Assembly: GCF_001591625.1 (NCBI RefSeq)
Contig: NZ_BCVG01000007.1
Span: 1-64,000, forward strand
Direction of reading: 5' to 3'
From: Metabacillus fastidiosus NBRC 101226
GTDB lineage: Bacteria; Bacillota; Bacilli; Bacillales; Bacillaceae
DNA: 64,000 nucleotides
Shown here: positions 43,594 through 54,453 of the stretch, one piece after another
How positions within the stretch are numbered: position 1 is the first letter of the stretch
How the letters are laid out: each line of letters opens with the position of its first letter
Program-made: the position numbers and the translations under genes
Notes under the pieces: generated by a model
The model's input: only the letters and a program-made list of their open reading frames with translations
Told to the model about the DNA's origin: nothing
Database searches by the model: none

Positions 43594-44355
43594 ATGGATT
43601 GGCTTCAAGCGATCATTTTAGGTATTATTCAAGGGTTGACCGAATTTTTGCCAATTAGCAGTACAGGGCATCTTTTTTTAGGACGAAAGCTTTTCGGACT
43701 TGAAGAAGCTGGTCTTTTCTTAGATACGATGCTGCATATAGGTACCTTTATTGCACTAATTGTTTTTTACAAAGATATTTTACTAAAATTAATTAAAAAC
43801 CCTTTTAGCAGGCTCACATTATTATTAATTGTCGGTACCATTCCAGCTGTCATTGCAGGGGTTCTATTCAGTGATTTTTTTGATGAAATTTCAAAAACTG
43901 GTGTAACAATCGGTTGGGAATTTCTCATTACCGGACTGGTTCTCTGGTTCGCTGATTCCATCAAAAAGGGTGAGAAAAAAGTAGAGGACCTGACCCTTTT
44001 TGATTCATTATTCATCGGCAGTTTTCAGGCATTCGCCATTTTCCCGGCCATATCGCGGTCAGCAATGACAATTGTCGGAGCAATTATCCGAAAGATGGAC
44101 AAAGAAGCAGCAGCATATTTCTCATTTCTCTTATCAATCCCTGCTATTTTTGGTGGTGTTGTTTTTCAAATGAAGGATATTTATACAGGAAATATACCGC
44201 AAATCTCTTTTTTATCAATGTTATGTGCTACTATCGCCTCCGCTATTTTCGGATATATAGCCGTAAAATTTATGATCTCGTTTGTTAAAAAGCGCTCATT
44301 AAAAATATTTGCCGTCTATGTTTTCGCACTTGGTCTAGTTGTGCTTTTCATCTAA
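43594..44355 (+). CDS. uppP: Undecaprenyl-diphosphate phosphatase
   Basis: Membrane enzyme that recycles the lipid carrier of cell-wall synthesis and gives bacitracin resistance (BacA/UppP family). It has 253 residues and about eight helices. The two active-site signatures are present: GLTEFLPISSTGH (residues 15-27) and the second (FPAISRSAMTI, near residue 150). The ATG at 43594 (MDWLQAII) is chosen over one 21 codons upstream because of the GGGGGA site and family alignment. Confidence 0.94.
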   Translation: MDWLQAIILGIIQGLTEFLPISSTGHLFLGRKLFGLEEAGLFLDTMLHIGTFIALIVFYKDILLKLIKNPFSRLTLLLIVGTIPAVIAGVLFSDFFDEISKTGVTIGWEFLITGLVLWFADSIKKGEKKVEDLTLFDSLFIGSFQAFAIFPAISRSAMTIVGAIIRKMDKEAAAYFSFLLSIPAIFGGVVFQMKDIYTGNIPQISFLSMLCATIASAIFGYIAVKFMISFVKKRSLKIFAVYVFALGLVVLFI

Positions 44356-44359
44356 TGAA

Positions 44360-44402
44360 CGGGGATAGTCCTTCATTATCTAATTCATTGGACTGTCCCC
44401 AG
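44360..44402. terminator. Convergent terminator uppP / HAD gene
   Basis: Arms GGGGATAGTCC and GGACTGTCCCC with a loop of about 20 bases. There is no good T run, so efficiency is uncertain. Confidence 0.6.
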
Positions 44403-44906
44403 CCATTTTGCAGCCTCAAACAATGTCTTGAATTCATAATCTGCTACTCCTTCTTCATTTCCTATTAAGATCGTTTTCGTCCCTGCTTTCCTTCCTGCAA
44501 TAATATCTACATCGCGGTCACCAATCATATAACTTTCACTGAGAGAAATATGATGTTTTTCTGCTAATGACATGATCATTCCCGGTTCCGGCTTACGGCA
44601 TGAACAGCCTGATTCCGGTTTATGTGCACAATAAATAACATCATCAATTTCCCCGCCAAATTTAGCTATCTCCTTTTTCATTTTCTCATGAACAAGTTTT
44701 AACATTTCCTCTTTCATAAACCCAAGCCCAACACCACCTTGATTTGTAACAACGAATATTTTATATCCCATATTTTTCATTAAATTAATCGCTTCTCCGA
44801 CACCATCAAGCAGATAAAACTGCTTTGGATTGTTTACAAATTTAACTCGCTTCGTTAATACTTCATTAATAACCCCATCACGATCTAAAAATATTGCCTT
44901 TTCCAT
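44385..44906 (-). CDS. HAD-IIIA phosphatase, GmhB-like
   Basis: A 173-residue HAD-superfamily hydrolase. Motif I is FLDRDGVIN (catalytic Asp8), motif II is the Thr in VTNQGG, and motif IV is MIGDRDVD. The zinc loop CAHKPESGCSCRKPEPG (C-x-H...C-x-C) is typical of GmhB, the D-glycero-D-manno-heptose-1,7-bisphosphate phosphatase. No other heptose genes are in the window, so the true substrate may be another bisphosphate or histidinol phosphate. RBS AAAGGAGAG. Confidence 0.82.
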   Translation of the reverse strand: MEKAIFLDRDGVINEVLTKRVKFVNNPKQFYLLDGVGEAINLMKNMGYKIFVVTNQGGVGLGFMKEEMLKLVHEKMKKEIAKFGGEIDDVIYCAHKPESGCSCRKPEPGMIMSLAEKHHISLSESYMIGDRDVDIIAGRKAGTKTILIGNEEGVADYEFKTLFEAAKWLGTVQ

Positions 44907-45024
44907 ATATCTCTCCTTTTACAGCCGAAAATGGTATGTATTTCACTTACTATGTACTATTCAAAAAATTTTATACCGGATAGGATTAAAAAATAAAAAA
45001 GCCTAATCATAATGATCAGACTAA

Positions 45025-45483
45025 TTAGCGAAAAAGTAAATGCTGGCTATGAACACCTGCTTTTTTCAATAACTTCATTAATTCTTCTTGTTCTTCAGCT
45101 GTTAATCCTGAGAAAGCCCTAGCGATTCGAACTGCATGAATTGGATAAATTTCGCTCAAATATTGCTGGCCTTTCTCCGTTAATTTTGCATAAACTGACC
45201 GCTTATCTTTCGGATCCTGCTCCCGATAAATAAATTCATTTTTCTCTAATTTATCAATAACATATGTTACATTCCCACTTACGAGTAAAAGTCTCGAACC
45301 AATTTGCTGAAGCTTTTGCGGGCCTTTTGTAAATAAAAGTTCTAGTACAGCAAACTCTGTTGGATTAAATCCATGCTCCTTGCTATCCCGAATAGAGTGT
45401 TCAGATATGCTTTTGAAAGCCCTTGCAAAAGTTTTGAACAAATTTAATGCATTCTGTAATTCTTCCTCTGTATATGACCTCAT
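45025..45483 (-). CDS. MarR-family transcriptional regulator, paralogue of MhqR-like
   Basis: A 152-residue winged-helix protein. The HTH segment LQQIGSRLLLVSGNVTYVIDKLEKN and wing DPKDKRSVYAKLTEKG closely parallel the MarR protein at 22001-22447. Both also share NPTEFAVLELL before the HTH. In B. subtilis a MarR gene (ykoM) lies in the same general region, but orthology is unproven. A hairpin with TTAGTC.../GATTAGGC arms and a T run (about 44996-45022) follows. The effector is unknown. Confidence 0.82.
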   Translation of the reverse strand: MRSYTEEELQNALNLFKTFARAFKSISEHSIRDSKEHGFNPTEFAVLELLFTKGPQKLQQIGSRLLLVSGNVTYVIDKLEKNEFIYREQDPKDKRSVYAKLTEKGQQYLSEIYPIHAVRIARAFSGLTAEEQEELMKLLKKAGVHSQHLLFR

Positions 45484-45710
45484 TCTTCTCGCCCTTTACC
45501 ACTATAATAATAATCCTTATGTCCCTTATATTTTTAATTTTACTATTATTCTACTAAAATTAGAAGGATTTTCATCAAATGTCTCTAAAATTGTTTTTTT
45601 CTTTAAAGGTATAATCAGATAGATAATATTAATTCTATCTGATAGCTAAAGTGGATACTTTTTTAGGGGATTTTCTGCTTCAGAAAGTGGATCATCAGTG
45701 AGTAAATAGA

Positions 45711-45905
45711 TTAAATGCTGAAATCACCCATTTTTTTCTGTCTCTTTATTTCTGGGACGTTATGGTAGAAATATTTGTACTCATTTTTCAGTTCTGAGAG
45801 AGTCATTTGTTCCATTATTTCTAAATTGTATACCCCAATTGCCAATAGTTTTTGAGAGTAATATTTTCTTTGCTCTTCAAGAGCAATTTTTATCATGCTG
45901 CTCAA
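45711..45905 (-). CDS. FbpA-like small basic protein
   Basis: A 64-residue protein with the pattern of Fur-regulated basic protein A: an N-terminal IALEEQRKYYSQKLLAIGVY and then LSELKNEYKYF. In B. subtilis FbpA is induced by iron limitation and works with the small RNA FsrA. No clear Fur box was seen in its upstream region, so iron control is unsupported here. A Spo0E-like identity was considered, but its SQxLD motif is missing. Confidence 0.5.
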   Translation of the reverse strand: MSSMIKIALEEQRKYYSQKLLAIGVYNLEIMEQMTLSELKNEYKYFYHNVPEIKRQKKMGDFSI

Positions 45906-46127
45906 GATGCATCATCTCCATTAATAATATTTACTCTCTATAATCTACCCTAAAATTGTAAGTAGAAAATTAACAGAATGTAAAGATTTGCTAACCGAAT
46001 TATTAAAAATTTATGAACAAATAGTGAAAATCTATTTATTTTTATATTTACTAGCATTAGACCAAACATTTTAACTGCCACTACATAAAATATAAAAGAT
46101 CTTTATAGATTGGAGGTGATGAATTCT

Positions 46128-46373
46128 ATGGTAACAATCCCTAGACAATCCGATGTTATCTTCCTTTATTGGAAAAAAAATCCTTTGCAACCTAACTCAC
46201 CGAAAAGAATTTTTAAATTCACTATTATCGGTGAGGTGAGACCTTGCACTCATCAAATTTTTAATGGGGCAAAACTTAAACCAGTATTAAAATGTCTATT
46301 AAATAACGGCTTCAAAATACAATTTGAACAATCAACAGGTGTAAATGGCTATATTGTGTTAGAAAGAAACTAG
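46128..46373 (+). CDS. Orphan small protein, function unknown
   Basis: An 81-residue basic protein, MVTIPRQSDVIFLYWKKNP at the start, with a predicted beta-rich middle (FKFTIIGEVRPCTHQIF) and a C-terminal segment GVNGYIVLERN. It has two Cys. The ATG at 46128 is preceded by GGAGGTGA, a perfect ribosome site; the longer frame would start inside that site. No family was recognised. Confidence 0.55.
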   Translation: MVTIPRQSDVIFLYWKKNPLQPNSPKRIFKFTIIGEVRPCTHQIFNGAKLKPVLKCLLNNGFKIQFEQSTGVNGYIVLERN

Positions 46374-46486
46374 AAAAGAGAAAATAAATAGGACTTTTGA
46401 ATCATTTTATAGTTTTTCAACGAAATAAACTTCCATTTATATCTTTATATGCTATATTAAGACTCGTAAACTAAATATCTCAATTT

Positions 46487-46585
46487 CTACTAGGGGGGTC
46501 CAATAATTTGGACTGAGAATGGAACTGTTTTAAGTTTCTAGACCCTTTGAACCTGATCTGGATGATACCAGCGTAGGGAAGTAGC
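46487..46585 (+). promoter_or_regulatory. TPP riboswitch (THI element) of thiC
   Basis: The aptamer has the 5' part TAGGGGGGTCC and the conserved GACTGAGAATGGAACTG. The hallmark 3' half is CCCTTTGAACCTGATCTGG followed by ATGATACCAGCGTAGGGAA. A terminator lies downstream at 46638-46675. Thiamine pyrophosphate binding is expected to stop thiC transcription. Confidence 0.96.
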
Positions 46586-46637
46586 AACAGACGTAAAGCT
46601 TTTTTTTGCTATTAGCTTTTCTGTTCTTACATTCAAT

Positions 46638-46675
46638 CGGGTTCTGTATATATACAGAACCCGTTTTTTATTTTA
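46638..46675 (+). terminator. Terminator of the TPP riboswitch
   Basis: Arms GGGTTCTGTATA and TATACAGAACCC, perfect, followed by GTTTTTTATTTT. It lies between the aptamer and thiC. Confidence 0.9.
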
Positions 46676-46707
46676 CCCGCTGCTGGTTCTCTATTTGATC
46701 AAAATAA

Positions 46708-48489
<1,782 letters not shown>

Positions 48490-48492
48490 TAA

Positions 48493-48527
48493 GGAAGAGG
48501 CTGTCCACTATGGCAGCCTCCTTCTTG
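48493..48527 (+). terminator. thiC terminator
   Basis: The hairpin GAAGAGGCTG/CAGCCTCCTTC lies just after the stop codon. Confidence 0.75.
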
Positions 48528-48602
48528 TAATTAAACTCCCAAGTATAAATTAAATTTATCAACAAATAATAACTTTATAAGAATTATTTGGGAGTGTTGT
48601 AA

Positions 48603-49541
48603 ATGAAGAAATTAATTTGTTCTATATTACTATTACTCATTTTATTTCAGTACGAAGTTTCTGCTGCCCCCTCATCAGTTGAAGTAAATAAATTATTACA
48701 AGAGATTGGCTGGACGAATAATGACCTGCAAAGATATCTTGATTTTTATGAAGTAAGTTTAGAGGATTATGCAACAATTGATGATCTTAAAAATGAATTA
48801 GGTACCCCAATTACAGAAAGCGGGCTCAATGCTTTATTTTCTGATTATCAAATGAGCCGACAAGATGTTAACGATTTATTCTCAGAATTTGATGATTCTC
48901 TTGAAAATTATTTTTTCATCGAAGAAGTGGAAGAAACGATGGATTTTTATTTAAACTATGATGAAAATATGGAAGAATATAATGAATTTCTTTCTATGAT
49001 TGGTCTTACTGAAGAGGAAATTGAAAGGTTAGTAAACCACTTTACGGCACTTGATGAAGCAACCCTTGAACGAGAGATGGAGGCAATTACCTCAAGATTA
49101 GACTCCTTTTTAAATATAGAAGATATAACAGAATTAACACAGGCACAACAGGATGAATTAGTTTCTATTTTACAGGATACGATGAAAGCTTTCCATTTGG
49201 AAACAAAGTTTTTCTTAGTCGATAAAAATGGGAAACAAACAGCTATCTCATTCAGCGAATTACTCAATATGAAGGAACCTTACGGAAATGACCTATTAAT
49301 TCAGTTATATAGTACAGAAGGGAAATTTTTATTAGATGTACTCTTATCTGAAAATATGCTGAACTCTGATTTCCTAATGGAACTTGGTCAAAATGTTGCA
49401 AATGCTGATGATTTTACACGTGGGCTGACGAATAAACAAAATAATCGACTCCCCGATACAGCATCTCCTTTTGGCTTATATATAACGGCTGGACTGCTTT
49501 TAATTTTATTCGGTACAATTATAAGAAAATGGCGTTACTAA
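48603..49541 (+). CDS. Processed acidic surface protein with LPDTA sorting signal
   Basis: A secreted, wall-anchored protein of 312 residues. The signal peptide covers residues 1-21 (cleavage near VSAAPS). The mature part is very acidic and contains about three imperfect repeats of roughly 35-40 residues (for example WTNNDLQRYLDFYEVSLEDY and MSRQDVNDLFSEFDDSLENY). The C-terminus has LPDTA, a hydrophobic helix and a basic tail (RKWRY), a class D sortase signal of the type in YfkN/YhcR. It fits the family known as processed acidic surface proteins, often found next to a sortase. No sortase gene lies nearby here. Confidence 0.8.
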   Translation: MKKLICSILLLLILFQYEVSAAPSSVEVNKLLQEIGWTNNDLQRYLDFYEVSLEDYATIDDLKNELGTPITESGLNALFSDYQMSRQDVNDLFSEFDDSLENYFFIEEVEETMDFYLNYDENMEEYNEFLSMIGLTEEEIERLVNHFTALDEATLEREMEAITSRLDSFLNIEDITELTQAQQDELVSILQDTMKAFHLETKFFLVDKNGKQTAISFSELLNMKEPYGNDLLIQLYSTEGKFLLDVLLSENMLNSDFLMELGQNVANADDFTRGLTNKQNNRLPDTASPFGLYITAGLLLILFGTIIRKWRY

Positions 49542-49543
49542 AA

Positions 49544-49676
49544 GGAGCTGTCCGATAAGTCCCTAATAAGTTTGAAAAGCTGAAAGGCCCCTTCACAAAA
49601 TCCTTAATTTTACTGGATTCTCCTAAAGGGGCCTTTCAGGAGGATGTCTGGAAGGGGTCGCCTTTTAGACATCCTC
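49544..49676 (+). repeat. Structured dispersed repeat, copy B
   Basis: A 133-bp element starting GGAGCTGTCC and ending GACATCCTC, in the same orientation as copy A at 18265-18405. Its stems are GAAAGGCCCCTT/AAGGGGCCTTTC with inner AATCC/GGATT, and AGGATGTCT/AGACATCCT. The differences from copy A keep the base pairing. It begins 2 bp after the stop codon of the LPDTA gene and fills the gap to the convergent VWA gene, so it may also serve as a terminator for both. Confidence 0.85.
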
Positions 49677-49683
49677 TTTTTCA

Positions 49684-51054
49684 TCAATCTCCATACTTCT
49701 TTTTCATTTCCTCGCCTTTTGTTTTAATAGCCTCTTTTAATTCTGCACTTTCCTCTTCAAGTGTCTTCCTTAATTCATCAGATTTATCTGATAAATATGT
49801 ATCTAAAATGTCATAACGCTGCTTAATTAAACTATCGACTTCTTGTCTTGTCTCATAGCTCATTTGCTCTTTTTGCTGTAAATAGTATGCTGCCTCATTT
49901 AATCGAGATTTTTCATCATAGATTAAGCTGTTAAACTTTGATTTTTCCTTATAAATTTCGTTTGATTTCTTTGTTTGTTCATTCCATACTTTACTCCAGT
50001 TAGAGTTGCTCCAATTCCACCATTCATTAAACAAACGGCGTCTTTCACTTTCCCAAAGCTTTTTAAAATCTGCAGCATTGCTAACTGTTTTATATTGTCC
50101 GCCACCAGCCTCAGCAACATCAAACAATTGCTTCTGTCCATCGCTGTCAACATCAAATCCGATAATATTAATGACTGCTTTTATATTTGAATCATGGAGT
50201 TCCTTTGCTGCCTGAACAGGATCTCCATCACATGTTTCAATTCCATCGCTTACAACATAAATAATATTGCTTCCTTCATTTCCCTTTTCAAAATCGGTTT
50301 TCGTTTCCTGAATCGCCTTTGCAATCGGTGTCCATCCTTTAGGCTCAAAGCTTTCTAAAGAGGATCTAAACTCTGTTTCATTATAAGGCTTCAGATCATA
50401 CATAACTTCCGTCGCCCCGCATGACAGCTCTTTATCCCCATCATCATTGCTTCCTTTATGACCATATACACGCAGCATGACATTTGCTTCTTCCGGCATC
50501 GTCGCAACAAACTCATTGATTGCTTCTTTTGCAAGCTCCATCTTTGTTTTCCCGCCGATTTTCTGTGCCATACTGCCGCTTGCATCAAGCAATATAGCAA
50601 TATTCGTGTTTAGCCCAACCTCACCATTTTCTTCAAGTTTCATTCCGCCAGGCATTTCTGATACCGGTGTTTCAATGGACGGATTAAACTCTTCAAAAAA
50701 ATCGTAATGCTGTTTATAATTTTCTCCTTCACGAATATATGTTAAAAGAGTATTATAAATTTCAAAGCTGTCTTTCTCTAGAAAATTTTCCTCGTCTAGT
50801 GTCCGATGAATGATTGCTTTATTATATTTATTTCCTGAATATTGTCCTGGTTTTTCTTTCAAAATTTCTTCAGCTGTTGATGCAAACGGGAGCTTTTCCT
50901 CCTCGTCTTCTGCCTTTTCATCAGCTTTTAATTTGTTTTTATTTTCATTTCCAGGCTTTTGATCATTTCCAGTTTCATTCGAGCCACAAGCGAATAATAT
51001 AGCCGATAATAAAACAATTAAAGCAATAAAAAGTACTTGCTTTACAGTTCTCAT
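49684..51054 (-). CDS. VWA-domain lipoprotein
   Basis: A lipid-anchored extracellular protein of 456 residues. The signal peptide ends at the lipobox LFAC (lipidated Cys near residue 23), then comes a low-complexity acidic/Lys-rich spacer (about 25-60). The von Willebrand factor A domain (about 145-340) has the MIDAS motif LDASGSM and downstream SDGIETC. A C-terminal predicted coiled coil (about 350-455, Glu/Lys/Gln rich) follows. The role is unknown, probably adhesion or envelope assembly. It is convergent with the LPDTA gene, with repeat copy B between them. Confidence 0.83.
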   Translation of the reverse strand: MRTVKQVLFIALIVLLSAILFACGSNETGNDQKPGNENKNKLKADEKAEDEEEKLPFASTAEEILKEKPGQYSGNKYNKAIIHRTLDEENFLEKDSFEIYNTLLTYIREGENYKQHYDFFEEFNPSIETPVSEMPGGMKLEENGEVGLNTNIAILLDASGSMAQKIGGKTKMELAKEAINEFVATMPEEANVMLRVYGHKGSNDDGDKELSCGATEVMYDLKPYNETEFRSSLESFEPKGWTPIAKAIQETKTDFEKGNEGSNIIYVVSDGIETCDGDPVQAAKELHDSNIKAVINIIGFDVDSDGQKQLFDVAEAGGGQYKTVSNAADFKKLWESERRRLFNEWWNWSNSNWSKVWNEQTKKSNEIYKEKSKFNSLIYDEKSRLNEAAYYLQQKEQMSYETRQEVDSLIKQRYDILDTYLSDKSDELRKTLEEESAELKEAIKTKGEEMKKKYGD

Positions 51055-51322
51055 GCTAAACCTCCGTTCTTCTAATTCTAACTAGAAATATAGTTGCAAT
51101 ATTACCATATATGTATATTAATACAAGGTACTTTTAGGTTAATTTTCCATTTAATTAATTACCTGTGCATAATTGCCTATGTCATTCCTCATAATTCCCT
51201 GTCATTTTCTAAAAAATATAATATACAATTTAAAAATCGGATAATTCATTCGCTCTTAAAGAGAATCCATTTTCCAACAGTCAAATGAGCTAAAATTAAT
51301 TAAATATTAATTATTAAAATCC

Positions 51323-51970
51323 TTATTTATATACACCATTTTTAATGATATCAATATAATCATCGAGCTCTTTAATAAGCGGTTCTGGGTTTTTCAGAAA
51401 ATCAAATTGACCAAGCTTATAAAGATTAATATATTTATTTACTAACTGCTCCAAAATTAATAACGTCATATTTGTTATCTTTTCAACTGTAATTCCATCT
51501 CTTAAGCTTTCCTCATTTAATAGCCTTGTCTTATATAATTCATTTATCTCGGCTCCGCCATATTTCTCTATATGCTTAGCAAATAATTGTTCCACCTCCG
51601 CTTTTACGGCAATGGGCGGATTAGAGTAAACATTCATAAGCAGCTGACTTTCCAGGAAATATTCAAATGTTACATGATGTTTTAATAATACAAGTTCCTT
51701 TATCCGATCAAAAAAGTCTGTTGATTTCACTTCCTTTACTGTCTGTAATGTTTTTTCTGTTAAGAATTTTACGACATAATCAACTATATAAAGATAGAGA
51801 TTCTTTTTATTCTTAAAGTAATGAAATAAGATCCCTTTTGAAATCCCTGCCTTCGTTGTAATTATATCTGTCGATGTTTTTTCATATCCATTTTGTGCAA
51901 ACTCCTGTACACAAACATTAATAATTAACAATCTTTTCTCTTCCGATAATTTTTCAAAAGCTGAGTACAA
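51323..51970 (-). CDS. TetR/AcrR-family transcriptional regulator
   Basis: A 215-residue repressor. The N-terminal TetR HTH spans about residues 15-60 (VCVQEFAQNGYEKTS then AGISKGILFHYFKNKKNLY). The C-terminal ligand-binding domain is helical and unique. The start is taken as the TTG at 51970, since the AGAGGTG ribosome site overlaps the upstream GTG of the longest frame. It stands alone, with no adjacent transporter that would suggest a target. Confidence 0.82.
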   Translation of the reverse strand: MYSAFEKLSEEKRLLIINVCVQEFAQNGYEKTSTDIITTKAGISKGILFHYFKNKKNLYLYIVDYVVKFLTEKTLQTVKEVKSTDFFDRIKELVLLKHHVTFEYFLESQLLMNVYSNPPIAVKAEVEQLFAKHIEKYGGAEINELYKTRLLNEESLRDGITVEKITNMTLLILEQLVNKYINLYKLGQFDFLKNPEPLIKELDDYIDIIKNGVYK

Positions 51971-52117
51971 TTTTGACACCTCTGTTTTTTCGCTATACTG
52001 CCTATACCTTTTTCTATAAATATAAAATATGAAAAGTGATACTTCCTATTATAACGGCTGTTAGGATAAAAACATAATGAAGTTAAATAAAGAATTTCTG
52101 CTGCGTTAGCATATGAA

Positions 52118-52147
52118 GAAAGACTGGATAATAGTTATCCAGTCTTA
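52118..52147. terminator. Terminator after the GGDEF-EAL gene
   Basis: Arms AAGACTGGATAA and TTATCCAGTCTT, perfect, short loop, with T-rich flank. Confidence 0.88.
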
Positions 52148-52152
52148 AAAAA

Positions 52153-54216
52153 TTAATTCATCTTATGCAATAACTCATCCATTTGGGAAATTGGTAAAGG
52201 ACGGCTGAATAAATATCCTTGGCCCTCATCACAATCAAGTTCAGAAAGGAAATCTAATTGCTCCTTCGTCTCAATTCCTTCTGCCACAACATTTAAGTTT
52301 AAATGGGTTGCCATATCAATAATTGTTTTTACAATAACTCCATTGTCTTTCTCGATTTCATCAATAAAGGAACGATCAATTTTCAAGCTTTCGATTGGGA
52401 AATATCTTAAAAATGCCAGCGATGAGTATCCCGTACCAAAATCATCAATAGAAAGCCTTACCCCAAGCGACTTTAACTGATTTAATATTGGAGTCGTTAT
52501 TTCAGCTGCCTGCATAATGCTTTCTGTTATTTCTAATTCTAAATAAGATGGGTCCAGTCCTGTATCATCGAGAATTTGTTTCACCATATTAACTAAATTC
52601 GCTTTAAACAAGTATGGAGAAATATTAACTCCCATCCTAAGCGGTTTAATTCCCTCTTCCTGCCACTTACAGCTTTGTCTACAGGCGGTTCTTAAAACCC
52701 ACTCTGTAATAGGAGTGATCAAGCCTGTTTCTTCAGCTAAAGGAATAAATTCATTAGGCGGGACCATTCCAAGGGTCGGATGCTCCCAGCGGATTAACGC
52801 TTCCACTCCGATCATTTTCTGTGTTTTTACATCTATCTGCGGCTGATAATAAAGAATAAATTGCTCCTGATCAATCGCCTGTCTTAATGCTTTCTCCAGC
52901 TTCATCGTCTTCTTCATATTTTCTGACATTTCAACTGTATAAAACTGAACAGCATTATGTCCTTTTTCTTTCGCCAAATACATTGCTGTATCTGCCTTTT
53001 TAATAAGTGTGTCAAAGTCTTGGCCGTCCCTTGGGAATAAACTGACTCCAAAACTGGAAGTAAGATAATGTCTTTCTTTCCCAATATAAAATGGATCTAA
53101 AAATAAACTCATAATATCTTTTGCAAATTGTTCTACTTCTTCTACAGAATGATTTTTAACGACGATAATAAACTCGTCTCCCCCAAAACGGTATAAATCT
53201 GCTTTCTCATTGAGGTGATTGTATAATCTGTTTGATACAGCTTTAAGAATTTGATCACCAACATTATGGCCAAGTGTATCATTTATATATTTAAAACGAT
53301 TTAAGTCAAGGAAAAAGACAGCCATTTTCCCCGTTTCTCTATTTTCCTCAATCCAGTCGCTTATATCTTCTCTAAACCCATGACGATTTCTAAGTCCCGT
53401 TAAATTATCATGATAAGCATTATATAAGATTTGTTCTGCTATTTCTTTTTGTTCTGTAATATCTTGTCTAATAGCAATATATTGATAAGGAATATTATTC
53501 GAGTTAACAAATGGAATAATTGTTGTTTTCACCCAATAAAAAGAGCCATCCTTTGCTCTATTTTTTATTTCTCCGATCCAGACTTTTCCGCTTCCAATCG
53601 TTTTCCACATATTTTTGAAGAAAGATTTCGGGTGGTGCCCAGAATTTAAAATCCGATGATCCTCTCCAATTAGCTCTTCCTTACTATATTTAGAAATCTC
53701 GCAAAATTTATCATTAACATTCGTAATTTTACCTTTATTATTAGTAATCGCAACGATGGAAGATTGGTCTAACGCAAATTTGAAATCTGCTAATTCTTTA
53801 ATTGTCTTTTCTAGTATTGCTTCATTTTGTGTTACTTTTGTAATATCTTTTCCTATAATTAATAATGCTTTTCGACTTCCATCCTGATTATAGAAGGGCA
53901 CTTTTGTTACAGCAAAAATTCTTTTATTACCATTTTGCTCAGTAAAGTGTTCCTCAAACCTTGTTACTTTTTCATTTTTCCAAGTTTGTTCATCTGTTAT
54001 TGAGCAAGTATCGAAAAACTCTTTAAAATTTGGTACATAGTGCGCAATATCACTTGCCGTCTTCCCATCATAATTAACACCATTTAACTCAAATATTTTT
54101 TCTGTTGACTCATTCACCTCTATCCAATTTCCATCTCCATCTTTCCAATAAACAAAATCGATTGTTTCTTCCATATTTCCACCGAGCTTTTTTATTTCTT
54201 CCACTAAATCTTTCAT
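52153..54216 (-). CDS. PAS-PAS-GGDEF-EAL cyclic di-GMP enzyme
   Basis: A cytoplasmic 687-residue protein with both signalling domains. Two PAS domains (about 12-125 and 145-260), then GGDEF (about 265-425) with an intact FGGDEF active site, then EAL (about 440-685). The EAL domain has the intact GVEALIRW, ELEITES and DDFGTGYSSL metal and catalytic motifs. I see no RxxD inhibitory site just before GGDEF. It could synthesise and degrade c-di-GMP; which activity dominates cannot be told. No membrane helix is present. Upstream it is preceded by fnr on the same strand, but the terminator at 54311 separates them. Confidence 0.88.
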   Translation of the reverse strand: MKDLVEEIKKLGGNMEETIDFVYWKDGDGNWIEVNESTEKIFELNGVNYDGKTASDIAHYVPNFKEFFDTCSITDEQTWKNEKVTRFEEHFTEQNGNKRIFAVTKVPFYNQDGSRKALLIIGKDITKVTQNEAILEKTIKELADFKFALDQSSIVAITNNKGKITNVNDKFCEISKYSKEELIGEDHRILNSGHHPKSFFKNMWKTIGSGKVWIGEIKNRAKDGSFYWVKTTIIPFVNSNNIPYQYIAIRQDITEQKEIAEQILYNAYHDNLTGLRNRHGFREDISDWIEENRETGKMAVFFLDLNRFKYINDTLGHNVGDQILKAVSNRLYNHLNEKADLYRFGGDEFIIVVKNHSVEEVEQFAKDIMSLFLDPFYIGKERHYLTSSFGVSLFPRDGQDFDTLIKKADTAMYLAKEKGHNAVQFYTVEMSENMKKTMKLEKALRQAIDQEQFILYYQPQIDVKTQKMIGVEALIRWEHPTLGMVPPNEFIPLAEETGLITPITEWVLRTACRQSCKWQEEGIKPLRMGVNISPYLFKANLVNMVKQILDDTGLDPSYLELEITESIMQAAEITTPILNQLKSLGVRLSIDDFGTGYSSLAFLRYFPIESLKIDRSFIDEIEKDNGVIVKTIIDMATHLNLNVVAEGIETKEQLDFLSELDCDEGQGYLFSRPLPISQMDELLHKMN

Positions 54217-54310
54217 TTTATCGAACTCCCCTCACTCTTCATAAAGAGCATCAGTCTGTATACATTTCTTTTTTATTTATCATCCAAGTCATAGTTAACG
54301 GGAAAATATA

Positions 54311-54340
54311 TAAAACCCCACTCCTTACATTGGAATGAGG
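54311..54340 (-). terminator. fnr terminator
   Basis: Minus-strand stem CCTCATTCC/GGAGTGGGG (two G-T pairs) followed by TTTTATAT. It lies about 115 bp past the fnr stop. Confidence 0.6.
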
Positions 54341-54453
54341 CATCGTCGATTCATCTTTCCAATAATTTAGAAGCTCTAACGAAAGCGCTTTATTTATTTT
54401 CAGATGCAAATTCAATATAAACTTATCGACCGTTTAAAAATGCTGTCCTGCTA

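Noticed and set aside
45711-45905. Spo0E-like reading of the 64-residue protein
   Set aside because: It lacks the SQxLD motif, and its LSELKNEY pattern fits the FbpA family better.
54381-54394. CGAAAGCGCTTTAT, resembling a CcpA cre site
   Set aside because: Three mismatches to the cre consensus at conserved positions. It lies in the space between fnr and the GGDEF-EAL gene, without other supporting features.
54217-54453. Possible c-di-GMP riboswitch before the GGDEF-EAL gene
   Set aside because: No GEMM-I or GEMM-II core sequence was found; the only hairpin there looks like the fnr terminator.
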